64,000 nucleotides of DNA. Source: Chrysomallon squamiferum (Eukaryota; Mollusca; Gastropoda; Neomphalida; Peltospiridae). The stretch spans positions 107,157 through 171,156 of the forward strand of contig CM022668.1 in assembly GCA_012295275.1 (NCBI GenBank), read 5' to 3'. Each line of letters starts with the position of its first letter. Position 1 is the stretch's first letter. This document shows, one piece after another, positions 49,389-63,613 of the stretch. The notes under the pieces are model-generated. The model was not told the origin of the DNA, made no database searches, and was given only the letters and a program-made list of their open reading frames with translations. Both the position numbers and the translations under genes were made by a program.

Positions 49389-52300
49389 AGACTGTGAATG
49401 TACATATTTAAATAAAAACAACCAACAAAATAAAAAAATAACTTGAGATGGAGTGAAAGAAATGATATTTTGAGATACCCCATTTAAATTACAAACACGA
49501 AATATTCGACCAATAGGACTTTTGACCTTCAAAACTATCAGGAACTCTTACCGCACGTGAAGCGGTATGCCTGACACGAGGAATAGTTTAATATAATTGT
49601 GAGAAAAAGAAACAAAAACAAATACGTAAAATGATGAGGTGAGTTACCATGGTCACGACTGAAATGATTTCAGTATATCAAATGAATTACAAGTGTGTGT
49701 GCTAAAAACAGATGTTTAAACCAGAATATTTTAAAAATGTGATGCCCATCATTTCCTGGGTGATTGCAAGATACAGAATAGAGGATGGGTGTTTGCTGAT
49801 TTCATAATGGTAATATCCATCAAGCTGGTGGTCCTTGCCGAGTTCAAAATGGTGCCGCGTGTCCATAACAACGGGTTTTTTTTTTATATATATATATATA
49901 TATATATATTTTTTTTATTATTATTATTATTAGTTATATGATGTATGCATGTATTTTTTTTTTTTTTTTTTTTTATTTTTTCTTTTTGTTATTAACATAA
50001 AATAAATGTACGTGTACAATAAAAATAGACTTGAATGTATTTTTTTTCTTTTTTCTCCAATGTGTTCAGATTGAACTTTGTTGTTGGTAGTAATGTCTGT
50101 AATTCCATCCAGCTTATGAGTAAACAAATTTGTGGAAAGCCACAGAACAAAGTGACAGTATTTATAATTTAATGCATGTATGTTGCCATAGAAACAAACC
50201 AAAGTTTATTTCATGTTTTTATTTTATTTATTTTTGTATTTTATTTATTTTTTATTTTATTTTATTACTTTTTTTTGCCTTTCAAAATCTGTGATCTGAT
50301 TATGTTCTAGTTGATTGGGCTTATGACGAAAAAACTTTCAAAATGGCAAATATAATAATCTTCCTATTTTTATTTTAGAAAACAGAATAATGTTTATTTA
50401 TTGATTTATTTAAAATCTCTGGATCTTTTTATTTATTTGTTATTTTATTATTATATATATATATATATAATATTTTATATGTATTTTTGGATTCTTTAAT
50501 TACAAGTAATATAGTTTTGTTGTGCAGTACAGCTAATTTATTAAACATTCAGTTCTTCAGAAGTTTTTATAAAAATATTTCCTGTTGATGTCATGTACGT
50601 GTGTGTGAATGAAGACTTTTCAGAAAAACAATGTACTAAAACATCCTGATTATTTCCTTCTGTTTTCAAATGATTATCGATGTTTAATTTAATTCATAAT
50701 TTTTATATTTTACTTTTGTATTTATTTATTTTTTATTTATATTTTTGTTTCCAGCTATATCATAGGATTTTTTTGTAAATATTGAATGTAACTAGATAGT
50801 ATATGTTCTTTTTTTAATTATTACAATTTGTAATACATTTTAAACCTGATATCTGAGCTGTGAATATTAATCTTTACATCTTATTGTAAGCTTATTTAAA
50901 AAGAGAAAAGAGTAAGTATTTGTATCTTGATAATGTAATTTAAAAATATTAAATAATAAATCTTCATATATATAAACATCATTATCATAGGAAACCTTAA
51001 CACAAATTAAACTTAAAAAGAACTGCATTTTATTAATAATACAAATTCAGAATGGTATACTTTAAGAGAAAATTGCTGCATACATACAGATATGTTATTA
51101 TTTCTGAAACAGATATATAAATGTAAACAGGTTTCTAAAGTACTAAAAGTTAGAATAGCTGCAGCTTGTTGCTATTTTTAGCAATACTGAACATTTTGTA
51201 ATTGTTTATCACAGATAATCTTTCTGCTATTAATATATTTAAAATCACATTACCCTATAACAATCTACTGAATCAATGGCAGTATATTTATTTTTACATT
51301 ATTTTTTTTTTTAATAACTTAATGTTACAGAAAAGTGTTCATTTTCAGGTCCATGTATTAATTTCTGAATAAGTTCAAAAGAAAATGGAAATGATTAACT
51401 TGCATATCATAATAAATGTTGCTTTATTTGAAAATTCTAATTTACAAGTTATTTTTATATTTTTAATAATTGTGTGTGTGTGTATACATACATACATATA
51501 AATATGCATTAAACTCCAGATATCAGCTTAATTTGATATATCAGTGAAATGGTTTTTTTTAATTTACAATACTGTTTTTAATTAGTGAAAAGAAAAACAG
51601 ACTCTGTAATATATTTTAGAAGCTGTTTTCTTTTTTTGTTTAAATATTATTTATATAATTACAATAAATAAATACCAAAGCATTTTCATAATAATGGGAT
51701 TATAATTTTTTTTTAATTATTATTATTATAAACATTACTGGGTTTTCTACTGTTAAATTTTAAAAAAAAATTCAGTTTCATATACAGTGACATGATTTAA
51801 GTTAAAAAAAAACTTATATTAATTTTTTTTAAAAATCCTTTTTCTGAACATATATTACATTTCCACCACTATAACCCATTTATCAAAATGTATGGACAGA
51901 TTTTAGTTTGCTGATAACAATATGATTCATGGCTCGGGTGGGGGGTGCACTGAAATAAATTCCAGCATTTCTTTCATGTGTTAACCTGGTTGTCACATTG
52001 GTGTAACTAATACCCCTGATCCAGGGTATACAGGGAAGGGGTGGGTGTCGTATATCTGTCTTTGTTAGTTTGTTAGCATACATAAAGAAACCAGTTAAAA
52101 ATAGAATAGGCGGTGGGGGGCATAATTTATGTATGTTCAATAGGGATATTTTAGCTGTTTACATAAAAACATTTATTATTGAAAATACAGATTAGTGTAA
52201 AATATTAAATAAGGTATACTAAGATATATGGCATTTTTTAATATTTCTAAAAGCATATTAACAATGTATTGAATAAATTTTGTTTAATAATTTTAATAAA

Positions 52301-52644
52301 AATCATTATATCTCTGTTTTAAAACTACTGCATTTGCTATTATATAAAAATTTAAAGTTTATCAGGTTTTCTAAAAAGTTGGAGATTGTGTTTTATAATT
52401 TTTTATTTTTTTTCCCTGTTTGTATGTGTAAAACTAAGTTAAGATTAAACAGCTAACTATACAGAGATTACATAAACACTGACACAAATGAAAATAGAAT
52501 ATTAATTAATGTTTTATAATCCTGTTGGCTGTTGCATAAAATGTTTCACATACATCAATTTATGCCATTAAATAATAGACAATTATTATTTATAGTTCTA
52601 ACTTTAAAAATGACAGTAATAAAAATTTTAAATGTGGATGATTG

Positions 52645-52684
<40 letters not shown>

Positions 52685-53500
52685 CAGTATATTTGGGTGC
52701 AGGTATGAAAAGTCTTACTGCCAGTCCTACTAAAACATTTTTCTTGTTTCAAAAGGGTGGGTGTGTTCAGACAGTGGGAGTATACAAACTGAGTGAGATT
52801 AGTTTTCTAAGATCTTGACAAAAATCTTTAAATTGTATGAGAATGGAAAGAAAAATAGTTAATATATTTAAAAGTTAAGGAAAAAGCTAAAGTTTATATT
52901 TATATAGATGATTTTAAATTTACTTACTATGTTTCTAATTAAAAAAGAGAAGACAGTTTAAATACAACAGTTATAAAACAATTCAGTAAACGTCAAAATC
53001 TGTTGTGAAATACTGTAAACGTGTTGCACTGAACTGACTCCTTTGGTCAAATAAAATTCATTGTCACACATCAGAATATTTATAAGGCAGTAAAGTTTAA
53101 CCTAGCAAATAGTAATAAAAAACTTTATTTCAGATACTGAAAAAAGCCAGAAATAATAATGAAACTTTTCAGATGCATTTGCACACAGGCATAGACAAAA
53201 TAGTAACATGTTTATTACTGTTACACTATACTTCTACACTATAGACTACATTATAACATATAATTATATTCTCAGATCTTATCTGCAGTTTTAAAAAAAC
53301 ATCCACTCATTCTCTCAGATTTTAATTAATTTTTAAGGAAGAAAAAATATAACTATTATATTGCAAGCTTTTTCATTAAAAAAATGTATTAATTTTACTT
53401 ATTTTTGTTAAATCTTTTCAAATATGGTTTGCTACATTTACTTAAACTGGTTCAAATTATCAGTGTCAACACTTTTAATCCTGCATTTTCTTAAATGATG
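49389..53500 (+). other. Probable Frizzled 3' UTR and downstream AT-rich DNA
   Basis: AATAAA hexamers occur at 49411-49416, 49429-49434, 50001-50006 and 50018-50023, and more beyond, so the transcript end is uncertain. Pumilio-type sites TGTACATA (49399-49406) and TGTAAATA (50774-50781) are on the sense strand. (TA)n at about 49889-49908 and (AAT)n at 52650-52683. No ORF of interest. Confidence 0.45.
49399..49406 (+). promoter_or_regulatory. Pumilio-type element just after the Frizzled stop
   Basis: TGTACATA matches the UGUAHAUA consensus and starts 10 nt after the TGA. A single match in AT-rich DNA is weak evidence; the position right at the 3' UTR start makes it worth noting. Confidence 0.3.
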
Positions 53501-54173
53501 TTTTAAACTATAATTATTTTTATTATTATTCCTTCCTGCTGCTTTTTTGTTAAAAATTTAAATGTTGTATTACTCATTTCATTTCACTGTCACCCAGTCT
53601 GTGCATACCACAACATTTGAAGTACTGCCAACACAAACTATAACACTTTCTTTGACAATAAAAATTATTTATATTGCATTAAAAAAATGTTTCAATTTTT
53701 TTTTTTACATTAATCTGCAGCCCTTTTCAGCTATCAAATCATTTTGTTCTTTTTTACCTTTTAGTTGATGTTTTTTCTTTTTCTATAAAAATATTTATTT
53801 TACTTGAAAATAACGTTTATTTTAATTTATTCACTGATGCTTTAGCTGTTTCAAAATAATCCAGGTCACATAGTTTGAAAATTACCAGGCTTTAATACCA
53901 CACGAAGAAGTGAAAATCAGATGTATATATATATATTTTGTAACTGCCACATTATTATTTACATGTAAAGCTTGTTTTCAAACAAGATGTAAATGTGTAT
54001 GTTAACAGTAGTGTAATAACTGCAGTAGATATAATTTGTAGACCGTTCATTGATGGAATTAAAATTTATAGAATATAAAACAAAATGTTTTGTTGTCTTT
54101 GCATGGTTTGATCTGCAGATTATAGAAAGGTATTATATTTCATAATTAGTTAATAATTTGGTTTAATTTTTCT

Positions 54174-54312
<139 letters not shown>

Positions 54313-54950
54313 AAATTCATTACCACATATTAAAAAACTTGAAATCGATTAATATTCATTTCTCTATATTTAGTTTTAATTCTTAATTTTTTTTTTTTAG
54401 TTTTCTTTTAAATATTATTTATTAATTTTTACATGTATTTTATTTTATTTAGTTTTTATATTTTATTAATTTTTTTTGTTGTTGTTTGTTTTATTGTTAT
54501 TATTTAATAATAATGAAATAGATAATTGTTTATACATGCACTGCAAATATGCCAGAAATCTGTTTTGGAAACTGTTATTTCCTGACAGTCCTCACGTGTG
54601 GTAAAATTAAATAGATGAGACCAGACTTGCTAATACGTTTGAAATCAACATACGCTGACCTCGACAAGTACAGAGATATTGATTTCACAATTCCAGCCTC
54701 AGCACATCCATACTGATCTATTTAACTGATGTGGTTATCTCTCATATACACACAAACAAATACTCACAGCGAGTAACTTTTTTTTTTCACAACTCGTACA
54801 TTGTACATTGTTGTTATTTATTTATTTATTTAATTAATTATTTCTATATCTGGTTTTGTTACACGTACAAACGCATTTAAATATTAGTGGTGTTTTGAGC
54901 AATTTTTTTTTTTTTTTTTTTTTTTACATTATGTTTTAAGCTATTGATTT

Positions 54951-54954
<4 letters not shown>

Positions 54955-55021
<67 letters not shown>
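54955..55021. repeat. (CT)n microsatellite
   Basis: About 33 perfect units, preceded by a T-tract near 54903-54925. Confidence 0.98.
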
Positions 55022-55024
<3 letters not shown>

Positions 55025-56627
55025 CATGCACACGCGCACAACGTAACTTAGTATGCACTACCTATTTTATTTAATCGCTTTAATTAGGGGTGGGATAGGG
55101 TCGTTGTAGATTCTTGGTTTATACCAATCTGGATGTGTTTTCTTGTCAGTTTCAAATAACGGTGTAAACGAAATTTAGAACGTATCGTTTACAGTTTCTA
55201 CTTAAATGTTAAATGTTCTTCACTTCTTTTAAAGCCATTAAGATGAAATCTCTGAAAAAAATGCACAGCGTGTTTCATTATTTTATTTATTCAGTTAGTT
55301 GTTTGTTCCATTTTCTTTTCTTTTTTATATTTATTACTATTACCAATAAATACTATTACCATTCGTATTACTTGAACTAATACTACGACTCCTAGCACTA
55401 CTGTTACTACTACTACAATCACTACTACTGCTACAAGCATTACACTATCACTATCATTACTATTTCTACTACTGTTAATTTTATTTTGTTATTGCTGTTG
55501 AGTCTTTGCGAAGGAAACAGAAATCAAGAAAGAACCGTATTTAAAAACACCAGTAACAAACACTTATTTTCTTTTTTATGTAAATTGCTATTAAAACAGA
55601 AACAAATACAGTTAGGTCCTATGTTTCGGAATAAATATTCTTTCGGGGTAACAAAGTTTTAATATATAGACAAGTTCAAATAGCGCGAACAGAAGAAAAA
55701 AATACTTTAATAATGCATCGTTTTATTTGATCTGTGCATACGATCTAACAAACCTAGAGGATATGTAAATAAACAACATTTTTATTATGAAAGGTGTTAA
55801 TTAAAAAAGTAGTTGTACTTAAGTAAAATTATGGGGATATGGAATGCGATACAATTACTCTCTCTCTCTCTCTCTCTCTCGCTTGATTGGTTCACAACTG
55901 ATACTTCTGTGATGAAAAATTCTTCAAAACATTTATGTTATTGCAAAGTAAATAAATACATAACAAAAATACCAGCAACATAAACAGGAGTAATAATAAT
56001 AACAACAACAACAACAACAACAACAAATAATAATAATAATAATAATAATTGAAAAATTGGGGAAAAAAAAGAAAAAAAAAAGAAAGTCAAACAAAGAAAA
56101 ACATTCAACTCCAAACACAGAACACGAATTCCACTACGCCAAATCCACATCGCTACGAAAGTAACCGAAAAATGTCGAACAGCATTCCTGCGACGAGTTA
56201 TGCGAGGAATATGTACAACGAAAACAACCAAAGAATGACGAATGTCATTTTTCCAGCTCACACAGTCAGTTTATACGAAAGACATGTATCGAGTTTAAAT
56301 TAATACAGACGTGACATACTTCTAGTTTATAATTAACCATCTCGTGCGATGTTCATTGCAAGAATTATGAACTAGAAGTTGTAATTGACAATACAGCGAA
56401 TTAAACAACAATACAAGAAATCTGTCAAGTATTTGAAGTTTCACAGAAATAAATGGGAAAACGGGTGGAATATAACAAATTAATTGTTATTTGGAATGTA
56501 GAAGAAAAATAAATAGATGACCGATCAAAATTTAAAATTATTTTTCTGAATGAAATTAGTTGAAAATAATATTATTAGAGTAAGGAGAAAGTGTTGTGTT
56601 TGTTTGAGTGTGCGTGTATTATTTATT

Positions 56628-56728
<101 letters not shown>

Positions 56729-56772
56729 GCAATACATATAAAAGGACCAAAATATCTCTAATACCCATTATT

Positions 56773-56811
<39 letters not shown>

Positions 56812-57006
56812 TCAATGACTGAAGCAAGTAATAAAGAATAGACTGAAGAGAGAAGCAAAAAAGAAAGAAATAAAGAAACGATGACTAGGATCTTAAGACG
56901 GCATTGTAATCAATACATCACTGAAACATGGTGTTGTAACAGATATTCTAAACAAAATCACAACACATGTTTATAAAACTTGATGTAACAGATACTCTAA
57001 ACAAAA

Positions 57007-57100
57007 ATCACAGCACATGTAGCGTTGTAACCTACAATATAGTGAAAAATCACAGCACATGTAGCGTTGTAACCTACAATATAGTGAAAAATCACAACAG
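57007..57100. repeat. 42-bp tandem repeat
   Basis: ATCACAGCACATGTAGCGTT starts at 57007 and 57049 with period 42; a third, partial copy begins at 57091. More diverged copies (AAATCACAACACATG and GATGTAACAGATACTCTAAAC) lie upstream from about 56925. The two full copies are identical. Confidence 0.9.
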
Positions 57101-57499
57101 TTACCTTACAGACAGCGATACTGGAGAAACAGACCGCGTAGTGGGCAAAGAATCAAAAATATACATCTGTTTTGTACCGTATACAACGTTATGATGTATC
57201 TGTGCTTGCATGGTAATATTTTTTGTTGAGAGAGAGAGAGAGAGAGAGAGACTAACATAGACACATCATAATCAAAGAGTTTATATTACACAAACCTGTG
57301 TATATGTGTGTATAAAGTGTATATAATATGTACATACATAAATAACCACATATATACACACACACACACAAATACACAGGTATATGTAATTAATAGCACA
57401 TTAATTATGCTGTGTGTATGTGTTTCAGAAAGAGCAGATTTTAAAAGAAAAAAGAATATATATAAATATATATAAATAACTATTTAAAAAACATAGTAA

Positions 57500-57521
57500 C
57501 GATGATGATGATGATGATGAC

Positions 57522-57578
<57 letters not shown>
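57500..57578. repeat. (GAT)n then (AAT)n
   Basis: Seven GAT units followed by about 18 AAT units. Confidence 0.97.
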
Positions 57579-57579
<1 letters not shown>

Positions 57580-59448
57580 TAACAACAACAACAATAAGAT
57601 GAATGAACGGATGGCTGAATGCCTTGAAATGACATTTTTCTTTATTTTTATTTATTTCTTTATTTATTATTATTATTTTTTTAATGAAAATGTGGGACAT
57701 AATTATTTTTTTTATTATAAATGTCATTATTATATTGTACCTATAACATAACTGTAGAATATTTAATACAATGCATGTGTTATTAATGTACAAGTATTAT
57801 AGATTAAGGTGAATGATGCTGAATGTAGTGGTTAATCACATTTAAAGCTGGGTGGTAATAGAACAGTTTCCACTACTACCACAGCTGTATCACTACTGTT
57901 ACAGTTACTACTATTACGTCTGTATTTCTCTACCTCGTGGTTATAGACGAGGCGGCGCACCACAGATACTGTTTTAAAGAAACGCCGTTTGTGTTCTGAC
58001 TTGTGTTTGGTATGGATTTCAACTCGCCACATCTGTTTGTGTCTTTGTCTGTATATGTTTCATCATACGTAGAGAAATGTACAGATTTTTACTCTGTTAA
58101 ACTGTACAGTTCTGGTTGTAACCTATTGAATGACTGTGGTAATATAGGATGTTCAAGGTAAAATAATGAAGAGTAAATTATATATGATTTTATCTCTTTG
58201 TTTCTCTTTTTCAGTCTTTCTTTCTTTTTCTCAGCATATCCTCTAATTTATACTTGTGTGTGCGTGTAGGTGTGGGTGGATGTTTTGTGAGTGATTTGTG
58301 TATGTATTTTTTGTTCATGAATTATCTTTTTATATGCATACAATTTGTACATATGCATGCATATATAAAAACGGTACACACACACAAACACACACACACA
58401 CGCACAACACCAATACACGAACAAACAAATTAATATAGTAAACCATATAGTGTGAGAATGAAAGATAAACAGTGACAGAAAAACAGATAAAGGCATCCAT
58501 TGCTATTTAGCAAAAACGATCAAACAAAATTTAAAAACAAGGTCCGGATCCAGATCAAACAATGAGTAGGTGATGAGAATGAGCACAAATCCGTGAGTGA
58601 GTAATGAGTTCGAGCATTCATTCAGTTTAGTAAAAACTAAGATAGTGAAATACTCACCTCATTTTACTCGGAGAGTTACAATAATGTTTTTTTTTGTTTG
58701 TTTACTGCTTCTACTTCTTCTTCTTCTTCTTCTTGTGGTTATTGTCATTAAGCAAATATTCCAGCGATTCTTTCTTCATTCATCCATTTTCTTTCATTCA
58801 TTAATTCATTCCTTCATTCGTTTGGTGCAAGGTGTATTGTTTTTTTTACATCATTTTTGTATTATCTTTTCTTATTTTTTTCTTTGTGTCGTATTTTCTA
58901 TTTTATTCCTTTCTTTCACTCTACAGTTAATAACACATCATTATAAAATTCCACCCCCACCCATTCAAAATCATGCCTTGCCCCCTTCTTCAGTTCCATC
59001 TTGCCAAACTAAAAAGTTAAGTGAGAAAATGAAATAGACACGCCCAAGTTTTATTTATTTCCTCCGAATCTGTCTACTCATAAACTCAGCGAATTGGCAA
59101 TTATTCTGGTGTTTTTTAAAAAATATATATATATTTTTTTTCTTTATTATTTATGGCAATTTATCAGCTGTGATGTAGTTGTTGCTCGCTATCTTTATCG
59201 ATGTTGGCACGTTGTCGATTCCGATGTTGTTTATTTCTTGAGGTATTTTGGCATGAAGTGTTTTCTCTGTTTCGTTTCTTCAAGTTCACAAACCTCGGTG
59301 TTTATTTACATACTGGTTTAATATACACGATCGGAAATATAACAGTAAGCATGCGCAGTAGTTCTCGTAAGCTTATTTTGTATGTAATCTTAAACTGTTT
59401 TGAAACTATTATGGTTTTATTTAAGGACTGTAACTCTGAAGAACCTGA

Positions 59449-59452
<4 letters not shown>

Positions 59453-59529
<77 letters not shown>
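59453..59529. repeat. (TC)n microsatellite
   Basis: About 38 perfect units, followed by a long T/C-rich tract to about 59700. Confidence 0.98.
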
Positions 59530-59535
<6 letters not shown>

Positions 59536-60068
59536 CCTTCTGTAATTTTTCTTTTCATTCATATTTTTATCTGTTTCCTGTCTGTTCCTTTCTTTCTTAC
59601 ATATATTTCTTTATCTTTTCTCTTCATTTTTTTCATTTCTTTTCTTTCATTTTTATTATTCTTCCTCTTTCTTTCTTTCATTTTTCTGTTTTCTTTTAAT
59701 CATTCTGTAACAATCTTTAGTTCAAAACTTTTCAAATTTTTTCTCCCCCCTCCCTCCACCATAATCAGACAGATTACTACTCGGTCTAATCTCGTTTTAC
59801 GAGACATTTCTACGTCTGAACTTTCAGGAAAAGTCAGACATTAAAACTGCTGAAAAGAAATATATCTCTCTCTGATGCATATACCTTTATGATGTCTGGG
59901 GCCGTTACATAGTTTTTCATTTCAATGATGAGTGAAAGAACGAATGAAACTAATGAATGAATGAATGAATGAATAGATGGCTAAGTTTTAATTTTTTATT
60001 CATTAATAGCATAGAAAAGAAAATATTATTCTAATAGATATATATATATATATATAAATGCATGGTTT

Positions 60069-60200
60069 AATGTATGTATGTAGGCAGGTATATAGGTAGG
60101 TGAGTATATATACGTATATATGGTTATATATTTGTATGTATGCATGCATGCATGCATGTATGTATGTATGTATGTACGTATGTATGGATGGATGGATGGA
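60069..60200. repeat. Tetranucleotide cluster (TGTA, ATGC, ATGG)
   Basis: TGTA repeats, an ATGC run near 60140-60156, TGTA again, and ATGG at about 60185-60200; four related motifs side by side suggest point mutation followed by separate expansion. Confidence 0.93.
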
Positions 60201-60526
60201 TATTAAAGTATTTTATTGTCTGTATGATGTTTTTGTGTTTAAAGATTCTTGAACCAGTGAGTCTTTTGTTACGTGTTTGTCACCGTGGTTACTAAAATAT
60301 CAAAACAGTAGCTGACAGTAGAAAATTGTTATACAAATATTTTTATCTTCTGTTGTTGAAATTACTTCATGTTTGACTTTTCTCCTCATAAATATTTCAT
60401 GACGTCAGGAACTGTGACGAGGTTTTAATATAGTAATTTACCAGCCGCCCTAGACTATGTATGTGTGACATGCATATGCGAGGCCGAACCAAAATGTCCC
60501 TTTGTTGCAGGTCTACTTTCGTCAGA

Positions 60527-60613
60527 GGGACAAAAATTAAAGGCAGTTTTCTTTTTTAACATATTTACAATGTTTATTCACATCCATCACACCAGTACCC
60601 ACAACGAACATAA
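60527..60613 (-). repeat. Dispersed repeat copy 2 (shared with 17491-17566)
   Basis: Same core CACACCAGTACCCACAAC as copy 1, with a small internal insertion. On the minus strand it contains TGTGAATAAACATTGTAAA. Confidence 0.6.
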
Positions 60614-60949
60614 AGCATATTTAGTAGTTGACCACCTTACGTAATCACCGCTGTTGCGTCTTAATTAAAGTTATGTCATAATTAGCATTATCTTGAAAAA
60701 TCCATAATTTGAGTTATTATTATTACTGTTGTCTTCCAGAGATCATGTTCCTTACATTGTGCAGCTGTTGTTTTTGCTATTGATGATCTAGTTGTTTGAA
60801 ATGGTAGTGCTATTACAACTTGTACAAGTAGTATATGGAGAAGTGTTTGTAGTTGCTGTTGTTGCTGTTATTATTGTTATTTTTCTGCTTCTACTGATTA
60901 TGCACTTATTACTGAAGTTGTCTTCATTATACTTTCGGCGGCAGGACAA

Positions 60950-63000
60950 GTAATAGCAGTTGTAGTAATAGTCGTAGTAGTAATAGAAGCAGTAGTTGTA
61001 ATAGTACAGGTAACATTAGTGATTGTAGTAGTGGTAGTAGTAGTAGTAGCAGTAGTTGCAAAGGCAGTAATAGCTGTAGTATAGCTTTTGTCTGGCTACG
61101 TTTAAACCGTTAATTTTAAAATTAAAATGAGTATAATAGAATAAATAAATAAAAAATGGGGCCCGAGCAGCGATTTAGATAAATATAATAAATATGCGCA
61201 CAAGCATCTTTATACTTGGACAGGGCGCACTTATCGTTTTATGCTAAAACTAACCTCGAAAGTAGAGTTGACAGATCTAACTTCAAGATGAAACTATCTC
61301 CGAAATGAAAGTTATATCACAAATAAATTGTCAACTTTATCATGTCTGCGTTCATCAAAACCATTAAATATTCCTCAAATACCGTGACTAATCTTATTGG
61401 TGTCATAAGATTGTAACCAAATACTGTTACACAACTACTGATACTGTAATAACCAATAATACTTCTAGTACTGCAGCTGCTAATCCCAATATTAATACTA
61501 ATATTACTAGCACTAGCATTGTCATAGATATTAATACTACTAGCACAGTTATCACTGCTGCTGCTGCTGCTGCTACTACTACTACTACTACTACTACTAC
61601 CAGTTCTGCTACTGATGCTACTGCAGTCATATTACAATTGCTATTGTTACATCTACTAATTTTATAGCTATTACTACTACTACAATTACTACTACTACAA
61701 TTACTACTGCTACAATTACCATTACTACTGCCACTACTAATTTACTCCTACTCTACTACGATTACTACTACTACTATGCTACTACTCCACTACAACCACT
61801 ACAACAATTATATTACTACTAATATCATAACTACTACTTTCGCTATTACAACTTCTATTAATAGTATAGATACTATTACTACACTTGCCTCTACTACCAC
61901 TACTGCTATTTTTACGGTAAAATCTTCCTGTTATTTAACTTTTTTTATTGTGAACAGAAAGAGTGACTTCAAATCTTTTTCAAATAGTCAGATTACTTAT
62001 TTCTGTACAATAATGAAAACGTAAAATAATTTACCCTAAAACTAACTGAACAGACATTGCCATTAGCATATCGCTAATATAAGTTTGTTGTAAAGTGGAA
62101 ATAAAAACTTGTGTTTAGCATTTTAGTCAATTGACAGCTCGAGAAATTGCTAATTTAGCAGCGAGAGATTCTGTAAATTAAGTTTTGAGCAATTTCCTAC
62201 ATTGCTCTCGTTAATGTTATACTGAGACAACCAGAAGTTAGAAAATCGAGACCTAACTAATCAGAATAGTTTGGCTTTTTCCGCAGAGGCGTCACAAATA
62301 CGAGTTGCGACTGTGCAGTGTATGTGGTAATGACTTTGAAGGTTTGTAGTTCAAATTCAGAAAACATTATGGATGTCATTTGATTGTTTGTTTGTGATGG
62401 TTCTAAAGAAAGAAATCAATTATTATAAGTTATGAAGATATTACTACACACTTTATTTTAATTACCATTACTACAGCTAATAGTACTAGTACTACTTTTG
62501 CTATTTCCACTTCCATTAATATTATAGCTACTATTATTATAGTTGCCACTACCACTATTACTACTACCACTACCACTACTACTACCACCACTATTACTAG
62601 TAGTAGTACTGCTTCTGATACTATTACTCTACTATTAGTAGTAGTAGTGATAGTAATAGTAGTTGTAGCAATGAAAATAATAATAACAATAATAATAATA
62701 ATAATAATAAAACTATTACCACAATTATCACTCCTATCTAAACAGTAACTTAACCTAACACTAGAATGACCTCTTTGTCGCTATTGTTTATAAACTACTT
62801 TTGCTACTATTGTTTTATCACTACTGATACTAAAGCAATTACTGCTAATGCTGCATTTAATGATTTACTACTCTTACTGAATTACTTTTACTATCACTAC
62901 TACTACGATTATTGCTGCTGCTACTACTTCTACTACTACTATTACTACTATTACTCTTATAACTATTACTATTTCTTCTATACTACATCTAGTAGCTACT
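60950..63000. repeat. Degenerate (AGT/ACT)n trinucleotide field
   Basis: AGT-type on the plus strand at about 60950-61085, ACT-type at about 61425-61915 and 62470-62620, AGT-type at about 62600-62670, then ACT-type at about 62780-62990. The blocks are interrupted and change strand several times, giving inverted pairs of long low-complexity sequence. Confidence 0.85.
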
Positions 63001-63581
63001 GCTACAATACAGCTCCAAAGACCACAAATAAGCCACATATTAGAATAAAATAAGAATAAATCTGTGACGACTTTGACGTGATCGGACGATTATCACGTGC
63101 ACACATTTCTTCTAAACCAGACAGCACATTCCTGGCATTGCAGTCAATGTTCTTTCTAGAAAATTAACAACTCTATCTTACCTTGCCACCGCAAACATAT
63201 CACATAGAGCCATCTAGCGAGTTTCGAACAGATCCGCGACGCGGCGGAACTTACAGCTCAGTTTAGCAGAAATAGTTTCGCAGAGAATTCTCTTTTATTT
63301 GGATTTTGATTCATTTTGTAAACTGTTACCTAAAATTATATTTATTTATTTATTTATATATTTCTTATTTATTTTTTTTAATTATTGTTACCCGTTATTT
63401 TTGTTGTTTATTCTACCACCTGTCTGTATTTATAATCAACAAAATTTTCATTCGTAATTATTTTAAAATTCTTGTTTCTATATTTATTTATTTATTTATT
63501 TTCTTATTTTCTTTTTCTTTTTTATTTTCTTCTTCATTTTCTTCCGCACCATGCAAATTTTGTAGCATAAACAACAGAACC

Positions 63582-63613
<32 letters not shown>

